From: Bacillota bacterium
Lineage (GTDB): Bacteria > Bacillota > SHA-98 > Ch115
Direction of reading: 5' to 3'
Length of the DNA stretch: 64,000 nucleotides
Assembly: GCA_013178415.1 (NCBI GenBank)
Contig: JABLXA010000002.1
Coordinates: 1-64,000, forward strand
Under the pieces are notes generated by a model. It made no database searches, had not been told where the DNA came from, and saw only the letters and a list, made by a program, of their open reading frames with translations. Every line of letters starts with the position of its first letter. Within the stretch, counting starts at the first letter, position 1. Positions 33,731-42,322 of the stretch are shown here, piece after piece. Position numbers and translations under genes: made by a program.

Positions 33731-34213
33731 ATGGGACACATCATAGGAATGACAATTGCCCTTATTCTGTTTCTCCTGGGGCTGGCAGGCACGGTGTTGC
33801 CGGCTCTTCCGGGCGCTCCGTTGATATGGCTCGGCATGTTCGTTTACGGCCTCTTCACCGGCTTTGCCCGTATCAGGTTCGTGTTCTTGTTGCTCCAGGG
33901 GGTGGCTGTAGGCCTTACGTTTCTCATAGACTATGCTGGCACCGCATATGGAGCGAAAAGATATGGAGGGTCGATCGCCGCTATCCGGGGTAGTGCTATT
34001 GGTCTTCTCCTGGGGCCGCTGGTAATGGGCCTCCCGGGGATTATTATAGGGCCCTTTGTAGGGGCCCTTATAGCCGAGCTTCTGAAAGGCGCGACGCTGG
34101 AGCGGTCATTTCGGTCCGCATTCGGGACATTGATCGGCCTTGCAGGCGCCACGCTCCTCAAGCTTGGGATTGAAATCGTAATGATCATATGGTTCTTTGT
34201 GAGAGTTCATTAG
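33731..34213 (+). CDS. DUF456 integral membrane protein
   Basis: 160 residues with about five membrane segments. Family pattern: LILFLLGLAGTVLPALPGAP at the N-terminus, a Gly-rich AKRYGGSIAAIRGSAIGLLL, then GLPGIIIGPFVGALIAELLK. DUF456 proteins are common in bacteria and uncharacterised; the Gly-rich helices suggest packing or oligomerisation in the membrane. Transcribed alone, divergently from the PfkB kinase. Confidence 0.88.
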   Translation: MGHIIGMTIALILFLLGLAGTVLPALPGAPLIWLGMFVYGLFTGFARIRFVFLLLQGVAVGLTFLIDYAGTAYGAKRYGGSIAAIRGSAIGLLLGPLVMGLPGIIIGPFVGALIAELLKGATLERSFRSAFGTLIGLAGATLLKLGIEIVMIIWFFVRVH

Positions 34214-34236
34214 ATCATTAGAGCGTCAGAGCGCGT

Positions 34237-35421
34237 TTAGCAACAACAGTCTTCATCTGCCTCGCAGCAATTCTCGCCCGCCTGGCAATATGCTGCTTTT
34301 ACTTGGCGACGGCCCTCATTTGCCGGGCAGCAACTTCCACTCTCCTGGCGGCTGCCTCCATTTGCCCGGTGGCAACCTACATTCTCCTGGCAGCAGTTTC
34401 CGCTTGTCTGGAGGCACCCCTCATCCTCCAGGTGGATACCTCCATTCATCTGACGGCGTCCCTCATCCATGAAGGCGTCGATGTTCTCAAATGGCGTCTC
34501 CAGGGGCAGGTCGCACCCGGTGCTCAGGATGAAGTTTTCGTATGGAAACATGGCATTTAGTAGATTTCTTACTCGTTCACGAACCTGGTCGGGAGACTCC
34601 TGCACCATGACCCCTACCGGGTCGATATTTCCGATAAGCACTACCTCTGGGTCCACCCTATGCACAGCTGATGGGAAATCCACTGCTGCGTCCAGACTGA
34701 GACCCTGAGCCCCTGTCTTGGACATTTCAGACAGAAGATGTGTGGTATTGCCGCAGATATGCAGGATCATCATGGGTTTCATCTCGCTTATGATCTCACT
34801 TATGTGATTCCCGCAGAATTCCGGGAATGCCTGAGGTGACAGCAAGACAGCGGTCGGCTCCAAGATCGCTATCATGTCAGCACCCGCGTCAGCCAATGCT
34901 TTAGCATATCTTCGACATACCTGCGTCGAAAATTCAATTGTATAGCGAACTAAATCAGGGTCCAAGATCGTTGCCATGGTGATCTCGGTTGCACCCATCA
35001 TAAGTCCAGCGAGGGTGAATGGTCCTATGACATATCCGCCGCATGGGATCGAAAGGTGCTTCTTCATGAGTTCCATCACGCGGATGAACGACCTGATCCG
35101 CGCATCATTCATCGGGTCCAGCACCTTAAACTGCCCTAGATCCTCTATCCTCTTGACAGGATGTTCTTCCACCGTTGGAGATTCGTTGAGCGGATAACGC
35201 ACGGGAAGCCCCAGCGCCCCCGCCTCCAGTGATAGGTCCATCATGAAAAAGACAGCATCCGGTGAGAATCTCTCAACTATATTCGATACGGATCTGAAGT
35301 GCAGTTCCGCGTTGAACCCGTTCTGACGGAGAGTGGAATTCGTGAGTCGAGCCCCCGGATAACCCAGGAGAGGAACCACGAGCCTCCTGGGGGAATTCCT
35401 CGCCATATCGATAAGTCTCAT
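34237..35421 (-). CDS. UroD-type corrinoid methyltransferase with a repetitive Cys-rich tail
   Basis: About 394 residues from the ATG at 35421 (AGGTG nine bases upstream); the frame is open to 35457. The core is a uroporphyrinogen-decarboxylase-fold protein of the MtaA/CmuA group: LIGNIDPVGVM, and the zinc-binding set HICGNT plus STGCDLPLETPFENIDAF. Such enzymes move methyl groups between a corrinoid protein and a thiol or pterin; a corrinoid protein gene lies directly upstream (35682-36317). The last 65 or so residues are unusual: about nine degenerate 7-residue units such as EGCLQTS, GNCCQEN, VGCHRAN, GSCCPAN, ENCCEAD, ending in DCCC. They come from 21-base tandem repeats in the gene. The tail could bind metal or be neutral growth at the 3' end. 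Confidence 0.82.
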   Translation of the reverse strand: MRLIDMARNSPRRLVVPLLGYPGARLTNSTLRQNGFNAELHFRSVSNIVERFSPDAVFFMMDLSLEAGALGLPVRYPLNESPTVEEHPVKRIEDLGQFKVLDPMNDARIRSFIRVMELMKKHLSIPCGGYVIGPFTLAGLMMGATEITMATILDPDLVRYTIEFSTQVCRRYAKALADAGADMIAILEPTAVLLSPQAFPEFCGNHISEIISEMKPMMILHICGNTTHLLSEMSKTGAQGLSLDAAVDFPSAVHRVDPEVVLIGNIDPVGVMVQESPDQVRERVRNLLNAMFPYENFILSTGCDLPLETPFENIDAFMDEGRRQMNGGIHLEDEGCLQTSGNCCQENVGCHRANGGSRQESGSCCPANEGRRQVKAAYCQAGENCCEADEDCCC

Positions 35422-35555
35422 AATATTGACACCTACCCTAGGAATGACCCCATCCACTGTTTGCAGAATGGGCTCTAGTTTGAAAATAACCCGGCGGCAT
35501 TTTTCACCTTTGGGTGGCGCCGCCGGGATGCATGATGCATTCGGCTGCTGGCAAT

Positions 35556-35699
35556 GCGCTATATCGCTACGTTGATCGGGGATGCGCTATGTTGGTCACG
35601 CCGAGCGGGGATGCGCCATATTGGCTACGCTGAGCGGAGATGCGCTATACCGCTACGCCGAAAAGGAATACGCTATATTGGCTACGCCGAGATGAGCTG
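35556..35699. repeat. Five 29-base tandem repeats that include the corrinoid gene's 3' end
   Basis: Units of 28-29 bases start at 35556, 35584, 35613, 35642 and 35671. Each reads about GCGCTATATTGGCTACGCCG then AGCGGGGAT. The last unit runs into the coding end of the corrinoid protein (its final codons and TAG are inside it), so the array looks like repeated copies of that gene end. Confidence 0.75.
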
Positions 35700-36317
35700 C
35701 TTCCCCACATCCACGGCGGAGCTAGCATCCGGCGCATACCCATCAGCGCCGATATCTTGGGCATATTTCTCGGTGACAGGAGCACCGCCTATGATGACCT
35801 TGACGCTGTCACGAAGGTTGGCTTGCTTGAGCGCCTCGATGGTCGACTTCATGGAAAGCATGGTGGTTGTTAGAAGAGCGGACATTCCAAGGAGATCGGG
35901 CTTCTCAGTCCGAACCGCCTCAACAAACTTGCTCTCGCTTACATCTGTTCCAAGGTCGATGACCTCGAAGCCTGCGCCCTCGAACATCATCTTGACAAGG
36001 TTCTTCCCGATATCGTGGAGGTCACCCTTGACGGTGCCAATAACGATCTTCCCTGTCCTTTTGATTCCACCCTTGGCAAGCAATGGCCTCAGAACATCAA
36101 GCCCCGCATACATCGCCCTTGCTGCAATTAGAACTTCAGGCACATAGATCTCGTTTTTCTTGAACTTTTCCCCTACCCTGCCCATAGCAGGTATCAGGCC
36201 CTCATTCAGGACTGTCTGTGGGTCGATACCACTATTGAGCGCTGTCTCAACGAGGGTCTTCACCTTAGGTGCATTACCAGCTTCAAGAGCATCCCAGATT
36301 TCATGGAGATCAGACAT
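35682..36317 (-). CDS. Corrinoid (B12)-binding methyltransfer protein
   Basis: 211 residues from the ATG at 36317, with GGAGG seven bases upstream; 12 more codons are open but without a ribosome site. The N-terminal helical cap (about 1-85) has GLIPAMGRVGEKFKKNEIYV. The Rossmann-like B12 domain follows, with GTVKGDLHDIGKNLVKMMFE (His is the lower cobalt ligand), then GMSALLTTTML and IIGGAPVTEKYAQDIGADGY. It carries a methyl group on cobalt between a substrate methyltransferase and an acceptor enzyme. The UroD-type gene downstream is the likely partner. No substrate-specific MtaB/MtbB-type gene or activation ATPase is in the window. Confidence 0.92.
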   Translation of the reverse strand: MSDLHEIWDALEAGNAPKVKTLVETALNSGIDPQTVLNEGLIPAMGRVGEKFKKNEIYVPEVLIAARAMYAGLDVLRPLLAKGGIKRTGKIVIGTVKGDLHDIGKNLVKMMFEGAGFEVIDLGTDVSESKFVEAVRTEKPDLLGMSALLTTTMLSMKSTIEALKQANLRDSVKVIIGGAPVTEKYAQDIGADGYAPDASSAVDVGKQLISA

Positions 36318-36372
36318 GATAATTCCTCCCCCATTTCTATAATCTCGAGCCATCTCCCCTGAGACCTTCTCT

Positions 36373-36558
36373 ATGCTGGATATACCCGGAATGCCGCCAT
36401 GGGTGCCTTATATGCCCAGTATGCTGCCGGGCATGCCGTATGTGTCCGGTATACCGCCATGTATGCCCGGCTGCACTGCATACATGCTGCATATGCCAGG
36501 TATGCTGCCAGGCATGCCGGATATGCCATATACATGTGGCGGACCCAATGAATCCAGC
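36373..36558. repeat. Low-complexity ATGCC(G/A)GGCATG-type repeat inside an inverted pair
   Basis: The stretch is built from variants of ATGCCGGGCATGCC and CATGCCGTATATG. Its outer ends are inverted: ATGCTGGAT at about 36372-36380 and ATCCAGCAT at about 36551-36559. Both strands stay open for 65 codons, giving a PGMP-type or an Ala/Tyr-type product, which is a by-product of the repeat and not evidence of a gene. It lies just upstream of the corrinoid gene. Confidence 0.6.
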
Positions 36559-36599
36559 ATGATTTCATGAGAGATACCCCCTACTGCCTCACATTAATA

Positions 36600-37540
36600 T
36601 TAACAATAAAAATGCCGAGGGTCCATGTCCTATACTGCTTTTTCTTGTGTCACCCTGTCATCTTTTGTATGATCATGGGGGCAAGGAGCGGATCCATTAC
36701 CCTTGACATTTCTTAGGGGAGCGAAACAGCGGCATGGTAGCTTTACTGTGATTCTCTTATGAGGTTTTGAGCACGGCATTCTGATTCATGATCATCCATG
36801 AATTAGGATGTGGCGAGAACCCCGCCACATTGGCATCGAGAGTGGTCAGTTTTTCGCCACTCCTCGTCTGGATATGTATAAGAAATCGCCACCTCCACGC
36901 GGAATTATCCTATAATTTTACAATTATGGACCGTCCTAGGAGAAATTTCGCCCAATAAGAATAAGGACTGGCGACGCCGTCGCCATCTTAATAAAAGACC
37001 TGGTGAGATTATCGTCACCTCGGCCTAAAACCTGGCGAGATTTTCGCCACCCACCAGTAAAATCAACCCATAATTCTCCAAGACCAACCTAACTTGGCGG
37101 TATTTTCGCCACCTCGGTAGAAGGGCTGACGAAATCATTGCCACCTTCGCGCAGAGCCTGCCTGGAATTTCGCCACCCTTAGTTTGGGGTGACGAAAAAC
37201 CTACCACCTACGTCCGAAAACTGGCGAGAAATTCGCCAGTTCAATTTATGCGCAAAGCGGGCTGGCGATGAATTCGTCGGGATCGAAACAAGGCTGCCTA
37301 ATTCCCCGCCATCCCTTAGCAAAGGTTGCTTGACTCCTCGCCTTATGTCAGGCAGGCTGCCTGATTATTCGCTGTCTGTCTGCGCGGACCACCCAAAAAT
37401 GCGGCCTGATGGTCCACGTTCCGCTGCCATGGAAGGCTGAGGTCATATTAGTTTTTCCCAAATAGGTCCCAAATTTGGTGAATAATATATCCTCTCGAAC
37501 GTCAAAAAATGATTAGGAGACCATTGGTTGGCCGGAGCCC
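36600..37540. repeat. Gene-free stretch with an array of about ten GGCGA/TCGCC hairpins
   Basis: From 36809 to about 37280 short hairpins follow one another. Examples: TGTGGCG-AGAACCC-CGCCACA (36809-36829); TGGCGAC-GCC-GTCGCCA; TGGCGA-GATTT-TCGCCA; TTGGCG...CGCCAC; and ACTGGCGA-GAAAT-TCGCCAGT near 37220. Most are followed by CACC and an AT- or C-rich linker of 15-40 bases. The unit core is (C)TGGCGA(N4-6)TCGCCACC. It matches the style of the 6.45-6.99 kb field. Nothing coding is visible. The remaining flanks hold no feature I recognise. Confidence 0.7.
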
Positions 37541-37541
37541 T

Positions 37542-37668
37542 GTTATGGATGATCAAGCTCGACTTTAGAAATATAAGCTGATCGTGTCCGGCGAATCCGG
37601 TAACCGCGTGGTGACATAGCTTGGCCATTTTTCAACTCTGGACTTGGAAGTCCATATCTAAAAGATAG
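37542..37668 (-). repeat. Dispersed repeat of about 120 bases, copy 1
   Basis: Read on the minus strand it is similar over its length to 57768-57884 read on the plus strand. Shared blocks are a GGCAAGTC/CCAAGTC region, then TGTCACCACGCGG (copy 2 TATCACCACGCGG), a CCGG-rich hairpin, CACGATCAGCT.ATATT and the end AAGCTTG.T.ATC.ATAA. It ends just before the ribosome site of the following nuclease-like gene. Confidence 0.7.
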
Positions 37669-37678
37669 ATGGGAGGAA

Positions 37679-38449
37679 TTGGCAATTTTCCCTGCAGACA
37701 GATTAGAAATCCGGATCCCTGCAGATTTATTGCAAGATACTCGTATCGGGTCCCAGGCGATACACCTATATTTGCTCATAGAGCAGATGAGACCTGATTC
37801 ACTCAGTGAACTAAGTCGTATTTCGGGGATAAGCCGAGATTCGGTCCGGGAACAATGCAAGATCCTCGTCGAAACTGGTTGGCTGGTGTCAAATGTGAAA
37901 CATGGGCGGAAGATACTTTCCACCACCATGCCCTCTCAGACACAAGAGGCTTTTGCACGGCGCCTCAAGGAGGACCGAGAGGACACCAAATATGTTGGGG
38001 AGTTCCTTATGAAGAAATGGCTAGATGTGTTAGTCGACTCAGATGATTTCCTTGACAATGCAAGGCCACCGTTTCTAACAAGTCCATCAACTGCGCAGCA
38101 GTTAGAGTATGACAGATATTATCGAAAGGGTGTGGCATTCGAGTATAACGGGCGCCAGCATTATGAGACTACTCCTCAATTTCCACACGAAGATGCATTA
38201 CAAGAAGGCCGGCTTAGAGATCACATAAAGGTCAGCCTAAGTCAGAAAAATGGGATTGCCCTTGTGCAAATCACGGAGGATGATCTGAACCTTGAAAATA
38301 TGCGGGCCAAGATACCTGATCGCTTGCGGCTAAGGATGATTCATAAGGATGGGCCATATATTCGTATGTTGACGCGGCTCAGCGAGGAATATGTTGCAAA
38401 TTGTAGAAGAGCACGTCTCCGGGAGCAAAAAGGGAAAAACGGCGGGTAA
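37679..38449 (+). CDS. HTH protein with C-terminal restriction-endonuclease-like domain
   Basis: About 255 residues. A winged-helix-like N-terminal part has LSELSRISGISRDSVREQCK (about 42-62). The C-terminal part has VAFEYNGRQHYETTPQF and, 20 residues on, RDHIKVSLSQKNGIALVQIT. This E-x-x-G-x-QHY ... RDxxK order is the pattern of PD-(D/E)xK nuclease folds related to Vsr-like and homing-type enzymes. So it may be a DNA endonuclease, or a regulator with a domesticated fold. Start uncertain: GGGAGG precedes a TTG at 37679 by only two bases and an ATT codon at 37685 by eight. It sits between the hairpin array plus a dispersed repeat and the peptide-binding protein gene, transcribed alone. Confidence 0.65.
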   Translation: MAIFPADRLEIRIPADLLQDTRIGSQAIHLYLLIEQMRPDSLSELSRISGISRDSVREQCKILVETGWLVSNVKHGRKILSTTMPSQTQEAFARRLKEDREDTKYVGEFLMKKWLDVLVDSDDFLDNARPPFLTSPSTAQQLEYDRYYRKGVAFEYNGRQHYETTPQFPHEDALQEGRLRDHIKVSLSQKNGIALVQITEDDLNLENMRAKIPDRLRLRMIHKDGPYIRMLTRLSEEYVANCRRARLREQKGKNGG

Positions 38450-38558
38450 ATATGGAGAACCATGGGTTCAGGGTTGCCAAACGGAGGCGGCGCAGCTATG
38501 GTAGCCGAGCCGCGGCCGCCCCGGCCTCTCATTTCAAAGTTTCCCTCAACCTATTCCT

Positions 38559-40511
38559 TCATTTCTTGAAGAAGAACTGCTCCGGGTTATATCGCGCGAG
38601 ATATACCCAATCCCACGCCAGAAGGCCGGTCTCCGGGATATTGCGAAGCTTCTCATTTGCGACAACTGGCCATGGCATAAGCCCCACGGTCCCTATACCC
38701 CAAAGATTTTCCACGAAGATCCTCAGCATTTCTTTCCCTGCCCTCGCCACTTCCTTTTCATCTAGCGAAGTCATGGTAGTCTCCCACAGCTTGAGAGCCT
38801 TTTTCACATCTTCCGGCGGTTCTTCTCCAGACTTGCCCCCCGAGGTATACCAGATGACCCATTGAGGACCAAAACTACATTCCCAGTTTACAGGGATGTA
38901 ATGATACGGGTTCAATATCCAAAGAGGGTCTGAGCATTGGCCAGTATGCCAGAGGGTTACATCATGATCGCCCGCCTGGCGGCGCACCTGGAGGAGGTTT
39001 CTTTCTGACTCCTTCACAACCGTTTTGACACCGACAGACTCCCAGTAGCGCTGAACAAGCTCAACTATTGACCTCTTGGCTGGCCCGCCTTCTCCCGGCC
39101 AATACTCAATGGTCAGCGCGAGGACCTTCCCATCCGGTCTCAGTCTATAACCATCTTTGGCCCGCTTGTTGAGCCCCATTTCATCGAGAAGCTTGTTAGC
39201 TCTCGCGGGGTCATGTTCCGTATACAGCTTGGCAAGCTTCTCATCCCAAAATCTCCCGCCCCTGGGGAGAATGACTGTTTGCAATGGTTCACCCATACCA
39301 TGGAACACCATCTCATTGATCTCATCCCTGTTCATTGCCAGCGACATGGCGATCCTGAACCGGCGATCCTCTATGATCTTGCGGAGTACAGGATCCTTAT
39401 GGTTCATATTAAGGAAGAACTCAGCCATCGACGGCCAGGCTGTCTTGTAGAGCAGAACTCGATATCCGGCCTTCTTTGCGTTTTCTTTATAGACCGGATA
39501 GTTGTCTAACGTAGTATTCCACTGGGCAAGATCAACTTCCCCAGATACCACTTTCATCGTGTATACTTCGATATTCTGAACGAGCGTGAGGCGAATTTCG
39601 TCTATATATGGGAGTTGATTGCCTGCAGTATCCACTTTCCAGTAATATGGATTACGTTCAAGGATAGTGAGTTCTTTGGCGCTTTTCACTGGTTTGAAGG
39701 CGCGGATTACAGGAGCTTCGGGGTTCTGTATACCCCCGAAATAGTCTACCGCGGCCTTAGCTTGAAATAGTCTATACCAAGAATCATATCCTGCCTTTTT
39801 CGCCATCTCCTCCAGCTTCTCTTTCGGCACATAGCGCGGATGGTAATTTTTTAAATAATGCTTCGGGAGGTAGAAATTCCCTTCCGTGGCCCATGCCGCA
39901 AGAGCAATAAGGGCGGCGGAGTAGGGTTTGGAAAAGCTCAGCCGGACCGTGTAGTCATCCACTTTCTGCAGAGCCATGAGTTTATCCCCTGGCGACCAAA
40001 TCTTTGGCTTGACAGGAGTGATTTCATCGTTCAAGACAACATCTTCATACCAAAAGAGAATATCGTCTGCTGTGAACGGCTTCCCATCTGACCATTTTAT
40101 TCCCCTGCGAAGATGTAGGGTCAGGGTTTTTCCGTCCTTAGAAAACTCCCAGGATTTGGCGATATTAGGGACTATGCTGCGGCCATCGTCACGGTTAAAC
40201 GCAAGCATAGACTCTTTCCCGACAGCATTTACAGCATCTTCGAAATTCTGCGGGTTTGTGTGGAGGATACGGAGCACTCCGCCATACTGGCCTACTTCCT
40301 CGACGGGGGCAACTTCCAGAGGTTCATTGGGCAGCCTTTTCTCCACAGAAGGGAGTTTATTCTGTTTCACCAGCTCGGCAAGCATAGGGGCTTCATTATA
40401 CCTGCCGGCCGCTAGGGAAAGGGAAGAAAAGAGCATCACCAACAATCCAACCAGGAAGACACTTGTGAAAAACTTCCCGCCAAAAGGTCCTCGAATGGAT
40501 GCGGATACCAT
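38559..40511 (-). CDS. ABC transporter substrate-binding protein, family 5 (peptide/oligosaccharide type)
   Basis: 650 residues. The N-terminal signal peptide is about 35 residues (VFLVGLLVMLFSSLSLAAG) without a lipobox Cys, unusual for a Gram-positive binding protein. Family 5 features: SWEFSKDGKTLTLHLRRGIK, WSDGKPFTADDILFWYEDVV, and FRIAMSLAMNRDEINEMVFH. It binds a peptide, oligosaccharide or other solute outside the cell and delivers it to an ABC permease. No permease or ATPase gene is nearby in the window. It is followed (43 bases) by a sulfatase-fold gene upstream in the same direction, so both may be expressed together. Confidence 0.9.
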   Translation of the reverse strand: MVSASIRGPFGGKFFTSVFLVGLLVMLFSSLSLAAGRYNEAPMLAELVKQNKLPSVEKRLPNEPLEVAPVEEVGQYGGVLRILHTNPQNFEDAVNAVGKESMLAFNRDDGRSIVPNIAKSWEFSKDGKTLTLHLRRGIKWSDGKPFTADDILFWYEDVVLNDEITPVKPKIWSPGDKLMALQKVDDYTVRLSFSKPYSAALIALAAWATEGNFYLPKHYLKNYHPRYVPKEKLEEMAKKAGYDSWYRLFQAKAAVDYFGGIQNPEAPVIRAFKPVKSAKELTILERNPYYWKVDTAGNQLPYIDEIRLTLVQNIEVYTMKVVSGEVDLAQWNTTLDNYPVYKENAKKAGYRVLLYKTAWPSMAEFFLNMNHKDPVLRKIIEDRRFRIAMSLAMNRDEINEMVFHGMGEPLQTVILPRGGRFWDEKLAKLYTEHDPARANKLLDEMGLNKRAKDGYRLRPDGKVLALTIEYWPGEGGPAKRSIVELVQRYWESVGVKTVVKESERNLLQVRRQAGDHDVTLWHTGQCSDPLWILNPYHYIPVNWECSFGPQWVIWYTSGGKSGEEPPEDVKKALKLWETTMTSLDEKEVARAGKEMLRIFVENLWGIGTVGLMPWPVVANEKLRNIPETGLLAWDWVYLARYNPEQFFFKK

Positions 40512-40554
40512 CTAAGATCTCCCCCTTTACCTATTTATGTATAGCCCGAGAGGG

Positions 40555-41913
40555 CTATTTCCCCGCTGGAGTATGTTGCACCTCATATCGCAACTGGATC
40601 GAAAGAATCCTCGGCAGGCGAGGTCTGAAATATACCCCGAGATGCCTTCTGAGTTCTTCGGCTTTCTCAGGATAGCGATCTATTACATTCACCTTTTCTT
40701 TTGGATCTTCGGTGAGATGGTACAATTCATCATCCTCGGGATCGGGCCGGGAAATGTAGCTCCACTCCTCGTCCCGGACGCAGCGATGTCGGGATTCATG
40801 GTATCCGGTTATTACAACATCCCTGAGCTTTGAAGCCTCGCCGGTCACGAGTCTCCATGCGCTCTTGCCATGCATGGAGATGGTCTCATGGCCGAGCCCT
40901 AAGATGTCAAGGATGGTAGGCAGAACATCATCGGTCTCAACTAGCGGGTGGACATGCTTACCCGCATAGAGCCCCTCCGGGTGACGAATCATAAGGGGGA
41001 TGCGCAAGAGTTCGCTATAAAGGTTGTTATCCGTTTTCATGATAGAGCCATGGTCGCCGTGGGGATGCCCATGATCTGCAAGAAGGACGATCAGGGTGTT
41101 TTCCATGAGGCCAAGCTCGCGGATCTTGTCCAGGAAATGTCCGGTCCAGGTATCGACAAACGTGACCTCTCCGGCATAGAGGCCCCTCACATATTCAAGC
41201 TCCTCTTGGGTTATCCAGTCTACCGGGCCATATTTAGGGTGGATCAACTTCTTGCCGGAATAATTCGGATCAGTGTATGTATCGTAGCGCGACGGCGGAT
41301 CCCATGGCTCATGGGGATCGAAGGAATCAACCCATAGAAAGAAAGGCTGATTCACCTTGGCATTATTCTCGATCCAGTCCATGGCCTTCCTCATCACCCG
41401 GGCACAAAAGTAGTCTTCTTCGCCTTTGCGGCCGGCGGTGTTCCTCAGGTACTGATCGATAAGCCCTACTACCCTGTCGCCATACATGGCGGGCTTTATA
41501 TAATCTTCAAGATCCTTGCCATGAGGAGCCGTTATGTATGGATCTCCCTCTTGTCCCCGAATCCAGTCGAAAGAATGGAACCCTTTGTGGAAGTTCATCC
41601 CTGGCTTCGCCAAATGGTATGTATCAGTGATGAGGGCGCAGGTATATCCCAGCGCGGAGAAGATCTCAGCAGCAGTTATGTCCTCCTTCTCAAGGGGCTG
41701 CCAGGGCCTGTAGGGAAGCGTTCTCTGTCCGGTAAAAAGGGCTGTTCGTACTGGAATGGTGGGTAGCCCCTCCGGATATGCATTGTCGAAAATTACGCTC
41801 TCTCGAGCAAGCTGGTCGATATTAGGCGTTCTCACCCTAGTGTTTCCATAACACCCCAGATGATCCTGGCGAAGGCTGTCAAGCATGATGGCGATGACAT
41901 TATACTGTTTCAT
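40555..41913 (-). CDS. Sulfatase-fold enzyme with Thr at the nucleophile position (1)
   Basis: 452 residues, no signal peptide. The alkaline-phosphatase/sulfatase fold is clear: IMLDSLRQDHLGCYGNTRVR with the first metal Asp, VLLADHGHPHGDHGSIMKTD with Asp-His metal ligands, and LPTILDILGL. But the core motif, C/S-x-P-x-R in true sulfatases, reads T-I-P-V-R (GLPTIPVRTALFTG). A Thr cannot be turned into formylglycine. Thr is the nucleophile in phosphodiesterase members of the same superfamily, so a phosphodiesterase, phosphonate hydrolase or sulfo-transfer role should be considered. A paralogue with the same change lies at 43310. Confidence 0.85.
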   Translation of the reverse strand: MKQYNVIAIMLDSLRQDHLGCYGNTRVRTPNIDQLARESVIFDNAYPEGLPTIPVRTALFTGQRTLPYRPWQPLEKEDITAAEIFSALGYTCALITDTYHLAKPGMNFHKGFHSFDWIRGQEGDPYITAPHGKDLEDYIKPAMYGDRVVGLIDQYLRNTAGRKGEEDYFCARVMRKAMDWIENNAKVNQPFFLWVDSFDPHEPWDPPSRYDTYTDPNYSGKKLIHPKYGPVDWITQEELEYVRGLYAGEVTFVDTWTGHFLDKIRELGLMENTLIVLLADHGHPHGDHGSIMKTDNNLYSELLRIPLMIRHPEGLYAGKHVHPLVETDDVLPTILDILGLGHETISMHGKSAWRLVTGEASKLRDVVITGYHESRHRCVRDEEWSYISRPDPEDDELYHLTEDPKEKVNVIDRYPEKAEELRRHLGVYFRPRLPRILSIQLRYEVQHTPAGK

Positions 41914-42260
41914 ACTGGAAACTCCTCTCCTTCCGCCGTCAATATGATGGCTTCATGAAATTCTCCGGGGCCACGTCATGATGCATGCTCTCAGCATTTT
42001 CAGCCATCATGGAAACATGTGGTCTGGACGTTTTCGTATCTTTTCTACAATGTTCATATTCTTTTATTCTCCCCAAATGATAGAAATCCTTCTATCCCGT
42101 TCACCATATTTGTAGGGGGTTTTCTATATCATCCAGAAGGCGGCATGGAGGGGCCGCGATTTGGCACTCTGCAACTGTTATGAGGGACTATAATCTCCTG
42201 TGCAAAGGGGGAGGAGAAGGAAATGTCGCATTCGCATCGAATAAAGTAGATGGACATAAA
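41914..42260. other. Divergent control region of the sulfatase/DeoR cluster
   Basis: 347 bases between the divergent sulfatase-fold gene and the DeoR-type regulator. No gene. Promoters for both directions must lie here; I could not select unambiguous -10/-35 pairs. Confidence 0.35.
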
Positions 42261-42281
42261 TGAAAATGTCTTTCATTTTCA
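42261..42281. promoter_or_regulatory. Palindrome TGAAAATG-N5-CATTTTCA, likely DeoR-type operator
   Basis: A perfect 8-base inverted repeat with a 5-base centre, 42 bases before the regulator's ATG and between divergent genes. DeoR-family repressors usually bind such sites near their own promoter. Confidence 0.55.
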
Positions 42282-42322
42282 ACACTTTAATTCCATAGTT
42301 TCTAATGGAGGCCATCTATTAG

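Noticed and set aside
34290-34472. 60-residue PGG/LH-repeat protein on the plus strand
   Set aside because: It is the opposite strand of the repeat tail of the UroD-type gene.
36373-36570. 65-residue PGMP-repeat protein
   Set aside because: Both strands are equally open because of the repeat; no ribosome site.
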